Shown here one piece after another: positions 53,188 through 64,000 of a DNA stretch of 64,000 nucleotides. The stretch is taken from positions 62,001 to 126,000 of the forward strand of contig RDZG01000054.1 of assembly GCA_004293915.1 (NCBI GenBank), read 5' to 3'. Source of the stretch: Bacteroidota bacterium (lineage in GTDB: Bacteria; Bacteroidota; Bacteroidia; Cytophagales; UBA9547). The notes under the pieces are model-generated. The model was given only the letters and a program-made list of their open reading frames with translations, was not told the DNA's origin and ran no database searches. Both the position numbers and the translations under genes were made by a program. Every line of letters begins with the position of its first letter. Positions within the stretch are counted from its first letter, which is position 1.

Positions 53188-56100
53188 GAGGGATTTGGGA
53201 ATCTTCTCCAGATGGTATTAATGGGTGGACTTCAGTTCCTGTTGGAGATTATCCTGGAAAATATTTACCTGGCAATGTAGTAGATATTGATGCTGGAACT
53301 ATTGTAACTTTAGATGTAACACCACTTGAATTAGGAAATGTAACGGTAAGTGGTACATTAAATTCTAATACCAACACAAAAATTACTTTTGGACAAAAAA
53401 TGTCGAGTATTGGCACTGGTACTGTTGCATTAAATGGTGATGCTGAATTCAAAAATGGAATAATCTATAATTCTACAAATAGTTTTTCCTTAAATCGAAA
53501 TACTTTATTTACAACTAATAATCAAACCATTAGTGGTATTGGCACTTCTAATTTCAGTACTGGCGCAAGTACGATTGCTGGCATTATAGTAACCAACCAA
53601 TTAAATCCAATTTGGGTTATGACTGGTTCAGTTACGGGTACAGATGTTAATTCAACTTTGGAAAACGATAAATTATTGTCCATTAGATTTGCAGCAGAAC
53701 CTATGGCAATAGGAAATTTAGTTTCTACCTCCACAAGTTCTATTTTATGGTACGAAAATACAGGGATTAGAACCATAAAAGGGGGGACATATTATACTAT
53801 TATTCTTGCTGGAATAGGTACAAAAACGTTAAACGGAGATGTAACAACAAACATAATTGGAATAAATGGTGCGTTGAGTTTTGGAAATTCGGTTGCTCGT
53901 ACTTTGAGCGTTACAGGTACACTTACCGTTAGCAATACCATTGATATGTCTGGCACGCTTGCTCATCAATTGTATATCTCTGCAAATGCGATTAACTCTT
54001 TAGCAGGGTTAAATTTATTGGCGGGAAGTGGAACGGTGCATTACAACAGAGCTAGCATACAAAATATTCTACCATTTACTTACAATAATCTCATTTTAAT
54101 TAATTCTCAAAAAAATCTACTTAACAGCACCACCATCACTGGGAACTTAAATATAGCCACCAATGCCACCCTTTCTTGTTCAAATGTCGCCAATCAAAAT
54201 ATATTATTTGCTTTAGGAAATTCCACCATCAATGGTATGTTAGATTTTGGAACTACTGTGCATACCATGGCTTTTGGTAGCGATGTTGGAATTCAAAATT
54301 TAGTTGGAAACGGTACCATCCGCATGAAAGGTTCAGGTTTGGCTCATGTTTGGGATAATAAACTCGATAACAACAATTTTACAGGAACCATAGATGCTGA
54401 TTTGCCAAGTGTGGTGGCTTTTACAAAAGATAATATGGTCTTTGGACAACCTTTGCCATCCAAAAATGGCATAAATGCTTATCCAAATGTATTGATGTCT
54501 GGACAAAGCCCTAAACAACAAACTTTTTTGAGTTTAATCAATGGTGATTTGACAGTAACAGGTGCAACTTTCAATACAGGTTCTGCAAATGGCGAAATTT
54601 TGACTGTAGTCGGAAATACTTTATTGGATGGTTCTACCGCAATACTAAGTTCACTAAACGCATCAAGTCCGCAAATATTTGTTTTCAAAGGCGATTTTGA
54701 AATTAAAAACGATGCTAGATTAAATATTAGTTTAACAATTGGCAACAAAGCCGTGATGTACGGAGCAAATAATGTAGCTACAAATGGTAATTTAAGTGCT
54801 GACTGCAATAACACCTTAGAATATGCACTTTTGGGTAACCAACGTATGTTTGATTTTGGAAATGCAAATGCAATAACTCATCAATTATTGATTTCTGGTT
54901 CAGGCACCAAAACTGTAACTTCTGCTATAAATGTATGCGGTTTGAGTATTACTGGCACTTCTACCTTATACACAAGCGACAAACAAATTACGGGTACAGT
55001 CACAGAAAAAATGCTGATGGAAAGCGGCACTAGTTTGATATTGGGAAACCCTGCAAATGCCACAGCTGTTTTATTTCCAACTAATTTTACAAGACCCAAT
55101 ATAAACCTTGCTCCAGCCAGTACAGTAGTTTATCAATCTTTTATCAATCAAAATATAAGTGCAGTGCCTACCTATGGAAATCTGTATATAGATGGCTCTG
55201 GAATTGTAAAAAGTTTAGATGGCAATACAACTGTTTTGGGTAGCCTATGGATAAAAAATGGACATTTAGATTTCAATACTTCTGTTTCTAATCTTGATGT
55301 GATAGGGGCAAGTACGGTAAATGGTGTATTGCAATTTACAGGAGCTACTACCCAACTGGTTGCAGTTACGTTTAATAGCGATTTATTAGTTACTAACCAA
55401 TTGAATTTTGCCAACAATTTTGCACACAATGTAAATGTGCTAGGTGATTTTAATTGTAGCAATACATTAAATATGACTGGTGTTGCAACTGCTCCGTATA
55501 GTTTGAATTTGTTTGGAGCTAATAATACAATCAATCAATCAAATTTTTCAACCAATCCTAATGGGACTGTAGCTTATAGAGGAACAATCACTCAAAATAT
55601 AGCCCAATTAAATACAAATCCTTATGCCAATTTGGTAGTTAGTGGAGGAGGTATCAAAAGTATTTTGAATGATACCAAAGCTAATACCTTGCATTTGGAT
55701 GGAGCAGTAGTGCAAATGGTTTCTCCAAAACTTTTGTATGTAAATTCTATTACGGGTTCAGTCGTTTATGATGTCAATAATATGGTCAGTGCAGATCCCT
55801 CTGGCGTTGGAGGAACCCTTGTGAAATTAGGCACTGCCAATAATCAATTCAAAGATTTTGTATTCCCTATTGGCGTAAATGGAATTTATTCTTCAGTTTC
55901 TATTGTGGGAATAAATGCATCAAGTTATAATGGCACAGGAGAAATTAGGATAAAACCCATAGATACAATTTTGGGGTCAAATTATATGAGCAGAATGTTT
56001 GAAATTTCTAGTGCTAGTATCGTAGGAATTACAGATTTTAAAACGCAATTTTTTGTAGATCCAAGTCAAGTAAATGGCACACCAAATTTAGTAAAAATAA

Positions 56101-59100
56101 ATGGAATAACATTGCCAAATAGCTTTGTAGATGGTTCTAGTGCAAGTTTTGGATATATTAACGCAGCTAATAATTCCTCTATTAACGGTACTTGGTTTGC
56201 AACTGCAAACCCAATTCCTACCTTTTTCCGCTCTATCGCTACAGGAAACTGGAACGACCCTACCAAATGGGAAGGTTCGGCTGACGGCATAAGCTATTAT
56301 AGTTTAGTGAGTGGGCAATATCCTGGAGCTAGTGCAAGTGGGGATATGGTAAGTATCAGTGGAGCAACCACTATTACTGGAAATGTAAGTCCTTTGGAAT
56401 TAGCCTCGATAACGGTAAGTGGAACTTGGAATATAGGAGCTAATAATTACACCATTGCAGGACAAACATTGATTAATTCGGGTGGTGGTTACATTACTGG
56501 AATTGCAGCTCCAAGAACTTATTTTATTGATAAAGTATTTATGAGTGCAGGTAGTCAATTTTTGACTGGAGCAAATGCCTATCAAGAATTTCAAAACGGA
56601 TTTGTGAATAATACTTCATTTCCTGCTGATTTTAGCTTGAATGGACACACTAAGTTTGCATTAAATAATCAAACAATTTCAGGTTCATTAGCTAACTATA
56701 CTTTTTGCTACGGTTTATTAGAAGTAGATAATGATGTAACAGTCGAGAGCCAATCTAGGTTTGTTGATTTGGCTGCAAATACTTCTTTGATAGGTTTAAA
56801 TGCGAATTCTACTTGGAGATTAGGTTCAAATAATAATGCAATTTATACAAGTAGTAGTGTTGAGTTAATGAAAGGCGGTATTTTGAACGCTACGTTGCCA
56901 AGCACATTTGTTGCCTATTTAGGTAATAATCAAAAAATAAAAAACACAAACTATTATACTATTCAAATTGGTAATCCTGGTACTAAAATTATTGAAGGAC
57001 AAGTAAATGCTACTTTTTTAGGAAATATTTCTGGATTTGCTACACTTTCGTTTTCGGGGGCACAGCTTTCTGTATTATCCGTAACAAGTGATTTTTATCT
57101 TAATTATAACACCAATGGAGCGGATATGTCTGGTGGTGGATTTGCACATCGATTATATATTGGAGGAGCTACAAATACTATTTCTGGTGCTTTTACTGCT
57201 GGAAACGGAAATATTATTTATAACGGTACGGGCAGTCAGGAAATCATTGATTTAGATTATAATAATCTCGAAGTATCTGGGAATAGCACCAAATCTCTAA
57301 CAGGAAACACCTCCATATCAGGTACTTTGAATATGAATGGCGGAGTTTTAGACCTTGGAATTTATAGTTTAACTACTTCTGGAATTACGCCTACTACCGT
57401 GTATTCTCCTCTGAACATGATACGGATGAGTGGTACTACTACTTTGGGTATTTTGTGCTTACGAAATCCTATTTCTGGTTTTGAAATCGTATATCCTGTA
57501 GGTACCGCAAACGACTATACTCCTGTTTTCTTTAGCACACTTAATTCTAGTTTGATTTCTACGGAAAAGTCAGTTCGTATTCAAATTGTAACATTAACAG
57601 GAGGCACTAATAGGATAAACAGAGCCTTCAATATCAGTACAAATGGCTTAGAACCTGCTAATAATTTTACTGCGGAATTTATTTTTGTACCAAGTGATAT
57701 TGTAGGTACTCCAAATAATGTAAATAGGTATAGCCCTACTCAAAATGCCATTGCTAGTGGTGTGGTAGATTTTGGCTTATTCAAATATACTGTAAATGAA
57801 ACTGCGAGTGGAGCTTTGTCCGTTTCTGGACTTTGGGTAGCAGAAAGCAATCCTGTTCCCACCATGCCACTAGGCAATAGAGGTATTTATTTTGATGGAG
57901 TAGATGATTATGTTTCATGTGGAAGCTCAATAAATACGGTTCTTCATTCTACTGCATTTACAGTTGAGGCGTGGGTGAAACTTCCCAAAGTAAATGCTGA
58001 ATATATTATTTTATCTAACAGAACAACTTCGAATAATGGGCTTTCAGTAAGTATAGGAAGTGGTCAGCTATCATTTTCTTTTGGGAATGTTGCTGTTGTA
58101 TCTTCTCCAAGTGTTTTAACAGATGTTAATAAATGGTATCATGTAGCAGTGAGTTATGGAGCTGGAAATGTTAATTTTTATGTTGATGGAGTCTTGGTTC
58201 ATAATTCAACAATTAGTCCTATAAATCCATCAAATATTGGTGCAACTTTAGGCAGAAGTGAATTTTTATCGGTCTACTCTAATTTTCAAGCAGACGAAAT
58301 CAAAATATTCAACACCGCTCGCACTGCATCAGAAATACGAGCAGATATGAGCAGTACAGCTACAGGTACGGCTGGCATGGTAGCATATTGGAACTTTGAA
58401 GACGATGCAGCGGTTGGAAATCAAACTATTGCTACCGATGTGACAGCCAATACCAATGATGGAACTTTAACAAACGGTCCACTTTGGGCTTTGCGTGTAA
58501 CCGACAACACCGATAACGGAGGTGCAGGGCTTGGTTCTCTTCGCCAAGCGATTACAGATGCAAACTCAGATAATGACAAAGATTATATTGATTTCAGTAT
58601 GCCAAGTGGAACGCAAACCATACAGCCAACCACAACCTATAATTTAACACAACCTGTTTTTATTGATGGATTTTCACAATTAAATACCATTGCAGGAGAA
58701 AATTCTATACCAAATTCAAATTCTTTTGGACTGCCAATAAATGCCAAATTGAATGTTGTTATTTCTGGTCCTGCACCTGGAAATGCCACATGTTTTGATT
58801 TGGGTAATACATCAAGTGGAAGTATTTTTAAAGGGTTGGTCGTGAACCACTTTGGCTTAAATGGAAGTACAGCAGCTTTCAATTTAGCTTCAGATTCCAA
58901 CAATCATACAATTTCAGGATGCTTTTTAGGTGTAAACAGAGATGGAACTGCTGTAACTGCGGCAGAACTTAATAATGTGAGTTTGTTGGCCCTTTCAACC
59001 AGTGCATTAGTTCTTGGTGGGAATTCAGATGCAGACCGGAACTTGGTTTCTTCTGGTGAATTGTTTTGGAATGGCAGTACGAATAATACCATTACAGGAA

Positions 59101-62100
59101 ATTACTTTGGTACTAATGCAGCGGGCGACACTTATCTGTCAAATGTTATAATTACATCCATTTGGGGTAATTCACCCATGTTGTTTCAAAATAATGTGAT
59201 TAGTGGTACTTTGTTGATAGAATCAGCCATCTCAAATACCAAAATTATTAATAATAGGTTTGGCACAAAAGCTGACGGTACTGGTGTAGTTACAAATGGT
59301 GCACAAGCCATTCAGATAGGAAATACAAGTCAATCGAGAGGTTCTTCCAATGTGTTAATTGCAAATAACATCATTGCGAATAAATCAACTGGTGTAATTG
59401 TAGATGGAAATCTTTCTTATCAAAGTTTGAATAATTCCATTACTGGTAACAATATTTATGATAACACTATCGTGGGTATATTTCTGCAAGGAACGGGAAA
59501 CAACAACAAACCTACTCCACTTATCACTTCGGCTAACCCAGGCTTAATTTCAGGTACTTGCGTAGCAGGAGATGTGGTAGAAGTATTTAACGACACTCCA
59601 CAGAGTGGCACTACCAACCAAGGTAGAACATTCTTAGGTAGAGCCACTACGACAGGTACAAACTGGTCGTTTGTTGGTATATTTACAGTTGGTAATCGCA
59701 TAACAGCTACTGCTACCGATGCTACTAATGGTACAAGTGCATTTAGTGTGGCTGCTTTAGTTTCTAATCCACCTGTTCCTACCATGCCACTAGGCAACAG
59801 AGGCATTTATTTTGATGGGGTAAATGATGAAATATCTGCTCCAGCTCCTACTACAAACCTTGATAATATTACTTTAGAAGCTTGGGTAAAAATGTCGCCA
59901 GATTATTTAGGAGGGCAAATCGTTAGAGTAGGACAAACAGGAGGTGGATATGCAATTTTCCATTCACCAGTATCGATAGAGCTTAGTGGAGTTGGATATT
60001 TATTTACTGGTCATACTTTGACTCCAAATCAGTGGACTCATATAGCTATTGTGCGTAATGCATCTGTTTGGAATGTATTTGTAAATGGAATCTTAGAACC
60101 TATCACATCTACTGGAATTCCGTCAAATTCAACTCCAAATGCTATTAATGGTAATTTTTTAAATATTGGGGGACGAAACAACGGCATTTATAAATTCTTC
60201 AAAGGTCAAGTTGATGAGGTACGTTCGTTTGATACGCCACGTACACAAGCACAAATACAAGCGGATATGTCTTCTACTTTACCTAACGGTGCCGTGGGTT
60301 ACTGGAATTTTGATGAAACGACAGGAAATACTTTGTTAAATGCAGGTACAGTTGGAGCACCATCTAATGGAACATTTATAGACCAACCACTTCGTGCACT
60401 CCGTGTAACCAACAATTCCGACAACGGAGGTGCAGGACTAGGCTCTCTTCGCCAAGCCATCATTGATGCCAATACAGATGCAGATAAAGATTATATTGAT
60501 TTTAGTTTGCCTAGCGGAACGCAAACTATACAGCCAACCACAACTTATAATTTAACACAACCTGTATTAATTGATGGATTTTCGCAGTTAAATACCCTTG
60601 CAGGAGAAAATTCTATTCCAAATTCAAATGCATTTGGGCTGCCAATAAATGCCAAATTGAATGTGGTAATAAATGGAGTTAGTGCTGGAACTAATAATGG
60701 ATTTTTATTCGCTGGAGATTTTGCTGTGTTGAAGGGTTTGGTAATTAATGGATTTTCTTCAAGTTCAGCTGTGGAATTTAACACAGCATTGCCTGATGTA
60801 AGATACAATCAAATTTCAGGGTGTTTTATAGGGACAAATAGAGAAGGCAACATTGCTGTTACAAATAGCTTAGCCATAAGGGCAACTAGCACTACTGCTA
60901 ATACTAGAGCTTTAAACACTATAGGAGGTTCAAATATTGAAGATTTTAATTTAATTTCAGGAAATCAAACTGCATTACCTGATTTAAACGGTTTTGGAAC
61001 AGGATTAATCATGCATAATTATATTGGCACAAATGCACAAGGTACAGCTGCTTTATCTAATACAATGGCTCAACCATCAATCTCAATTATTTGGTCGCTC
61101 AATACAACCATTACAAGTAATGTTATAAGTGGAAACGCAGGTGGCGGTATTACAATTGGTTCAAATACAAGTAGTAATATAATTATCACTAACAATAGAA
61201 TTGGAACTCTAGCCGATGGCACAGGAACTCTTCCAAATGCCGGAAATGGAATAGTTATTGACGCAAATAATTCAAATAAAATTGGCGGAAATGGAGCAAT
61301 GGATGGCAATATAATTGCGAATAATGTTGGTTATGGTATTGTTATAAATAATTCTAATACTAATAATGAAATATTTGGAAATAGTATTTTTAATAATACA
61401 AATGGTGCAATTCTTTTATCCAATAACGGTAACAACAACAAGTCAGCTCCCATTATTTCTTCTGCTTTCCCAACCCTCATTTCAGGAACTTGCACGGCTG
61501 GTGATATTGTAGAAGTATTTTACGATTCTCCACAAAGTGGCACAACAGACCAAGGACGAGTGTTTTTGGGTACTGCTGTTACCGTTGGCACAAATTGGAG
61601 TTTTGCAGGAGTGTTTACAGTTACAAGTAGAATTACCGCCACTGCAACAGATGGTACAAGTGGTACAAGTGCATTTAGTGTGGCAGCTATAGTAATCCCA
61701 ACTACACCTGGAGAAGCCTTGGCTTTTGATGGCGCAAACGATTATGTCCAAACCAATAGCTTGTGGCTTACTCTGATTAGCGACTTTACCTTAGAAGCCA
61801 GTGTGTTATGGAAAGGTAATACAGGTTCTAATCAAGCCATTATCTACAATGGCAATGCAGGTGCAAATGGCTATGGAATTGTAATTGAGGCAGCAAGTGC
61901 TAATTCATTAAATATATTGGTAGGAGGTGTTCAATGGATTTCAACAGGTGCTGTACTTCCTATAAATGTATGGAGCAAAATAGTAGTTGTTAATACAGCT
62001 GGCATATGGACACTTTATCTAAATGGATTAGCGCAAACATTAACTCCTGTAAACAATAGTGTGCCTACTACAATATCTGGAGTTACTAACTCTTATATTG

Positions 62101-64000
62101 GTTCTGATAATACACCTGGCAGCTTTTTTAATGGTATAATAGACGAAGTACGCATTTGGGATAGAGCCCTTTGCCCAACAGAAATTACAAGCATTTCAAG
62201 TTGCGAAACGCCTTCTTTTACTAGTGGTTTAGTTGCTAAATATGATTTTAATCAAGGTTTAGGCTCTGGTTCTAACACCAGCATCAACACCCTTGCGGAT
62301 GCTAGTGGAAATAACAACACTGGTACATTGAATAATTTTAGCTTAAATGGTTCTATATCTAATTTTATTACTGGCGGTGGAGTAGTTACAGGTAGTACAT
62401 GCACATCCAATGTTTGTATTACACCAACCCTCACAGGCATATCCCTTACAGGTTCTAGCCTTTGTGCAGGTAGTACCTACAACCTAAGCATAGCAGGTAC
62501 AGGCACATTTACAGGCGGTAATATCTTTAAAATCGAACTTTCGGATTATGCCGGGAATTTTGGAGCACATACCTTCTTAACTTCATTCACAGGCATTTTA
62601 CCAAATACGGTTGTAGGTATAACTATTCCAGGAGGTGTTTTAGAAGGTACTGCCTATAATATTCGTGTGAGTTCTTCTCTACCTTCTACCCTCTACCTTT
62701 TACCAAATCTAACTATTACTAATTTAAACATCGACCTCAACTCAGGCTTAGTAGCTTACTATCCTTTTGATGGCAATGCCAACGATGCGAGTGGAAATGG
62801 AAATAATGGGGTAATTACGGGTGGGGTAGTACCAGCACCAGACAGATTTGGGAAGGTTTCGGGGTCCATGTTATTTAACGGTGGTTCAGATATTGTACGA
62901 GTTGCAAATTCAAGCTCACTTAATAGTATAAATACAGGAATAACAATATCAATGTGGCTAAAACAAACCGCTACGAATTGTGCATCAGGTTGTGATGAAA
63001 ATATCCCATCAGGTGGATATGTAATTTTAGACAAAGCTTTGTGGAATTCTTCTGATGGAGGATATCGAATTGACGCTAGGGGAACTACGAATGTTACAGG
63101 AAAAAGAACTAGATTTATATCAGGTAATGGAGCTTTACCGGTCGATCAAGAAGCAAATGTTGATTATAGTTTGAATAAGTGGGTCAATCTTACTGTCAAA
63201 TACGATTTAACCAATGTCTATTTTTATTACGATGGGCAGTTAACAAATATTGTAAATTCACCATTGGCTCAAATTTCTTCCAATACATTTGATTTGGCAA
63301 TCGGAGGAATTCAAGACGCACTTTTGAATAATACTGGTTTTAACTTCAAAGGCTCACTTGATGACATCCGTATTTACAACAGAGTACTCTCCGATGCCGA
63401 AATAGCTGCTTTATATCAAGGGTCGCAAGTTTGCGAAGGTACAGCTTTCACTCTCCAATCTCCTACTTTTGCTGGTGCAAACTATGTTTGGACAGGTGGT
63501 ACAGGTACATTGAGTAGCACTGCAATTTCAAACCCTACAGTTTTTGGTGCCTCAGCAGGTACTCAAATTTATTCTTCTACCATTACTAAAAACGGTTGTA
63601 CTGCACCACTTTACAACACTACTGTGGTGGTAAATTCATTGCCTGGTTTAGGAACTCCAGTAGTTGTTATTCAACCTTTAAAATGTGTAAATCAACAAAT
63701 CCAAGCTGTACAAGTTGGTGGGGATCCTAATGTAAGTTATACTTGGCTTGGTTCAAATTTAGAATACCACAATAATAGATTTATACCAAATACAACGTAT
63801 ATCCCAACCACATCAGGTATCGCATCTGTTAGTTTAACAGGGATAAATACGCTCACAGGTTGCTCCAATTTATGGGATAGAGGTACATACACTATTTCAG
63901 GTATTCCAACTATCACAGGAGTTGCACCAAATCCAGTCGTACCAGGCACTCCAGTTACCTTTTTTGGTACAAACTTTGTAGGTCAAATTACAAATGCTGG
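53148..64000 (+). CDS. giant adhesin, continuation after the frameshift, cut by window edge
   Basis: The frame beginning AGA at 53148 is open through 64000, about 3,617 codons. It first repeats the Trp module (FFRSIATFGDWSNSLGGIW) and more strand-repeat sequence, with another module at 56,223. Then come a LamG-like domain (57,870-58,420), a beta-helix region starting GGAGLGSLRQAITDAN (58,500-59,770), a second LamG (59,795-60,340) and a second beta-helix (60,410-61,690). A third LamG lies at 61,700-62,350, an Ig-like domain at 62,410-62,730 and a fourth LamG at 62,740-63,420. PKD/Ig-like sequence follows, and the start of an IPT/TIG domain (ITGVAPNPVVPGTPVTFFG). The C-terminus, where a T9SS sorting domain would be expected, lies beyond the window. 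Confidence 0.85.
57862..61690 (+). repeat. tandem duplication of a LamG plus beta-helix unit (about 1.92 kb)
   Basis: Unit 1 starts at about 57,862 and unit 2 at about 59,782. Both open with ACCATGCCACTAGGCAA and encode MPLGNRGIYFDGV. Both later encode NGGAGLGSLRQAI, DYIDFS, SGTQTIQPTTTYNLTQPV and IDGFSQLNT at the same offsets. They end with a shared Ig-like module (PLISG or TLISGTC, then AGDVVEVF or AGDIVEVF, then TSAFSVAA). The DNA is nearly identical in patches, pointing to a fairly recent duplication. Confidence 0.85.

Noticed and set aside
53149-53190. RNA hairpin that would stimulate programmed frameshifting
   Set aside because: I found only very short possible pairings (TTG with CAA) after the slippery tract, not a convincing stem or pseudoknot.
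44000-64000. Many open frames of 60-200 codons on the minus strand across the adhesin
   Set aside because: They lie opposite a continuous coding frame with repeated, conserved modules. Their products are Val/Ile/Pro-rich mirror images of Asn/Thr/Gly-rich coding DNA, with no family resemblance.

Overview
The window comes from an AT-rich member of the Bacteroidota. The evidence is a type IX secretion (T9SS) style C-terminal sorting domain on two proteins, a PorE-like TPR/beta-propeller/OmpA protein, a 7TMR-DISM histidine kinase, AT-rich leaders without strong Shine-Dalgarno sequences, and several promoters of the Bacteroidota type (TTTG, about 19-22 bases, TAnnTTTG). I cannot place it below phylum level. 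All four tRNAs lack an encoded CCA.

Positions 1-12,250 are mostly single-gene units on alternating strands. They are a GAF/PAS sensor protein cut by the left edge, an AAA ATPase bracketed by two copies of one 45-bp palindrome, a membrane J-domain protein, acetylornithine aminotransferase, a DCC-family redox protein, a secreted cupredoxin, threonine ammonia-lyase, YqgE, a ParE-like toxin-antitoxin pair, the PorE-like protein and a methyltransferase.

Positions 12,360-34,000 hold core information genes, but in pieces. One piece is tRNA-Tyr/Gly/Thr, tuf, tRNA-Trp, secE, nusG, rplK, closed by strong terminators where rplA/rplJ/rplL/rpoB would be expected. A second is rpoC alone on the other strand with its own consensus promoter, followed by two tiny membrane proteins and a DUF3467 protein. 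A third is rplM-rpsI-rpsB-rpsU-xer-hpf. Between them lie an SPFH lipoprotein, citrate synthase, an N-carbamoylputrescine amidase, a ccmB with no standard start codon, pheS, pstA, a nucleotide-sugar dehydrogenase and a hybrid sensor kinase. From 34,000 to 39,500 come a SPOR-domain protein, an M20 peptidase, an SMP-30 lactonase, a Uma2 nuclease, cysE, pstC and a SemiSWEET.

Positions 39,500-64,000 are an accessory surface-protein region. It starts with a T9SS protein whose ATG is out of frame across a C9 tract, then a repeat-rich DUF1566 protein. Next is a block of REP-like palindromes with a REP-associated tyrosine transposase (RAYT) that carries a related palindrome inside its own coding sequence. 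The region ends in one giant adhesin gene of more than 20.5 kb that runs off the right edge. That gene is broken once, at a T7-A tract matching the U UUU UUA slippery heptamer; the open frame resumes at once in the -1 frame and stays open to the end of the window.

The observations most worth following are the homopolymer tracts in the two surface-protein genes, the REP/RAYT module with a self-embedded REP, the paired palindromes around the ATPase gene, the broken ribosomal/RNA polymerase operons, and the xer start codon abutting a perfect hairpin.
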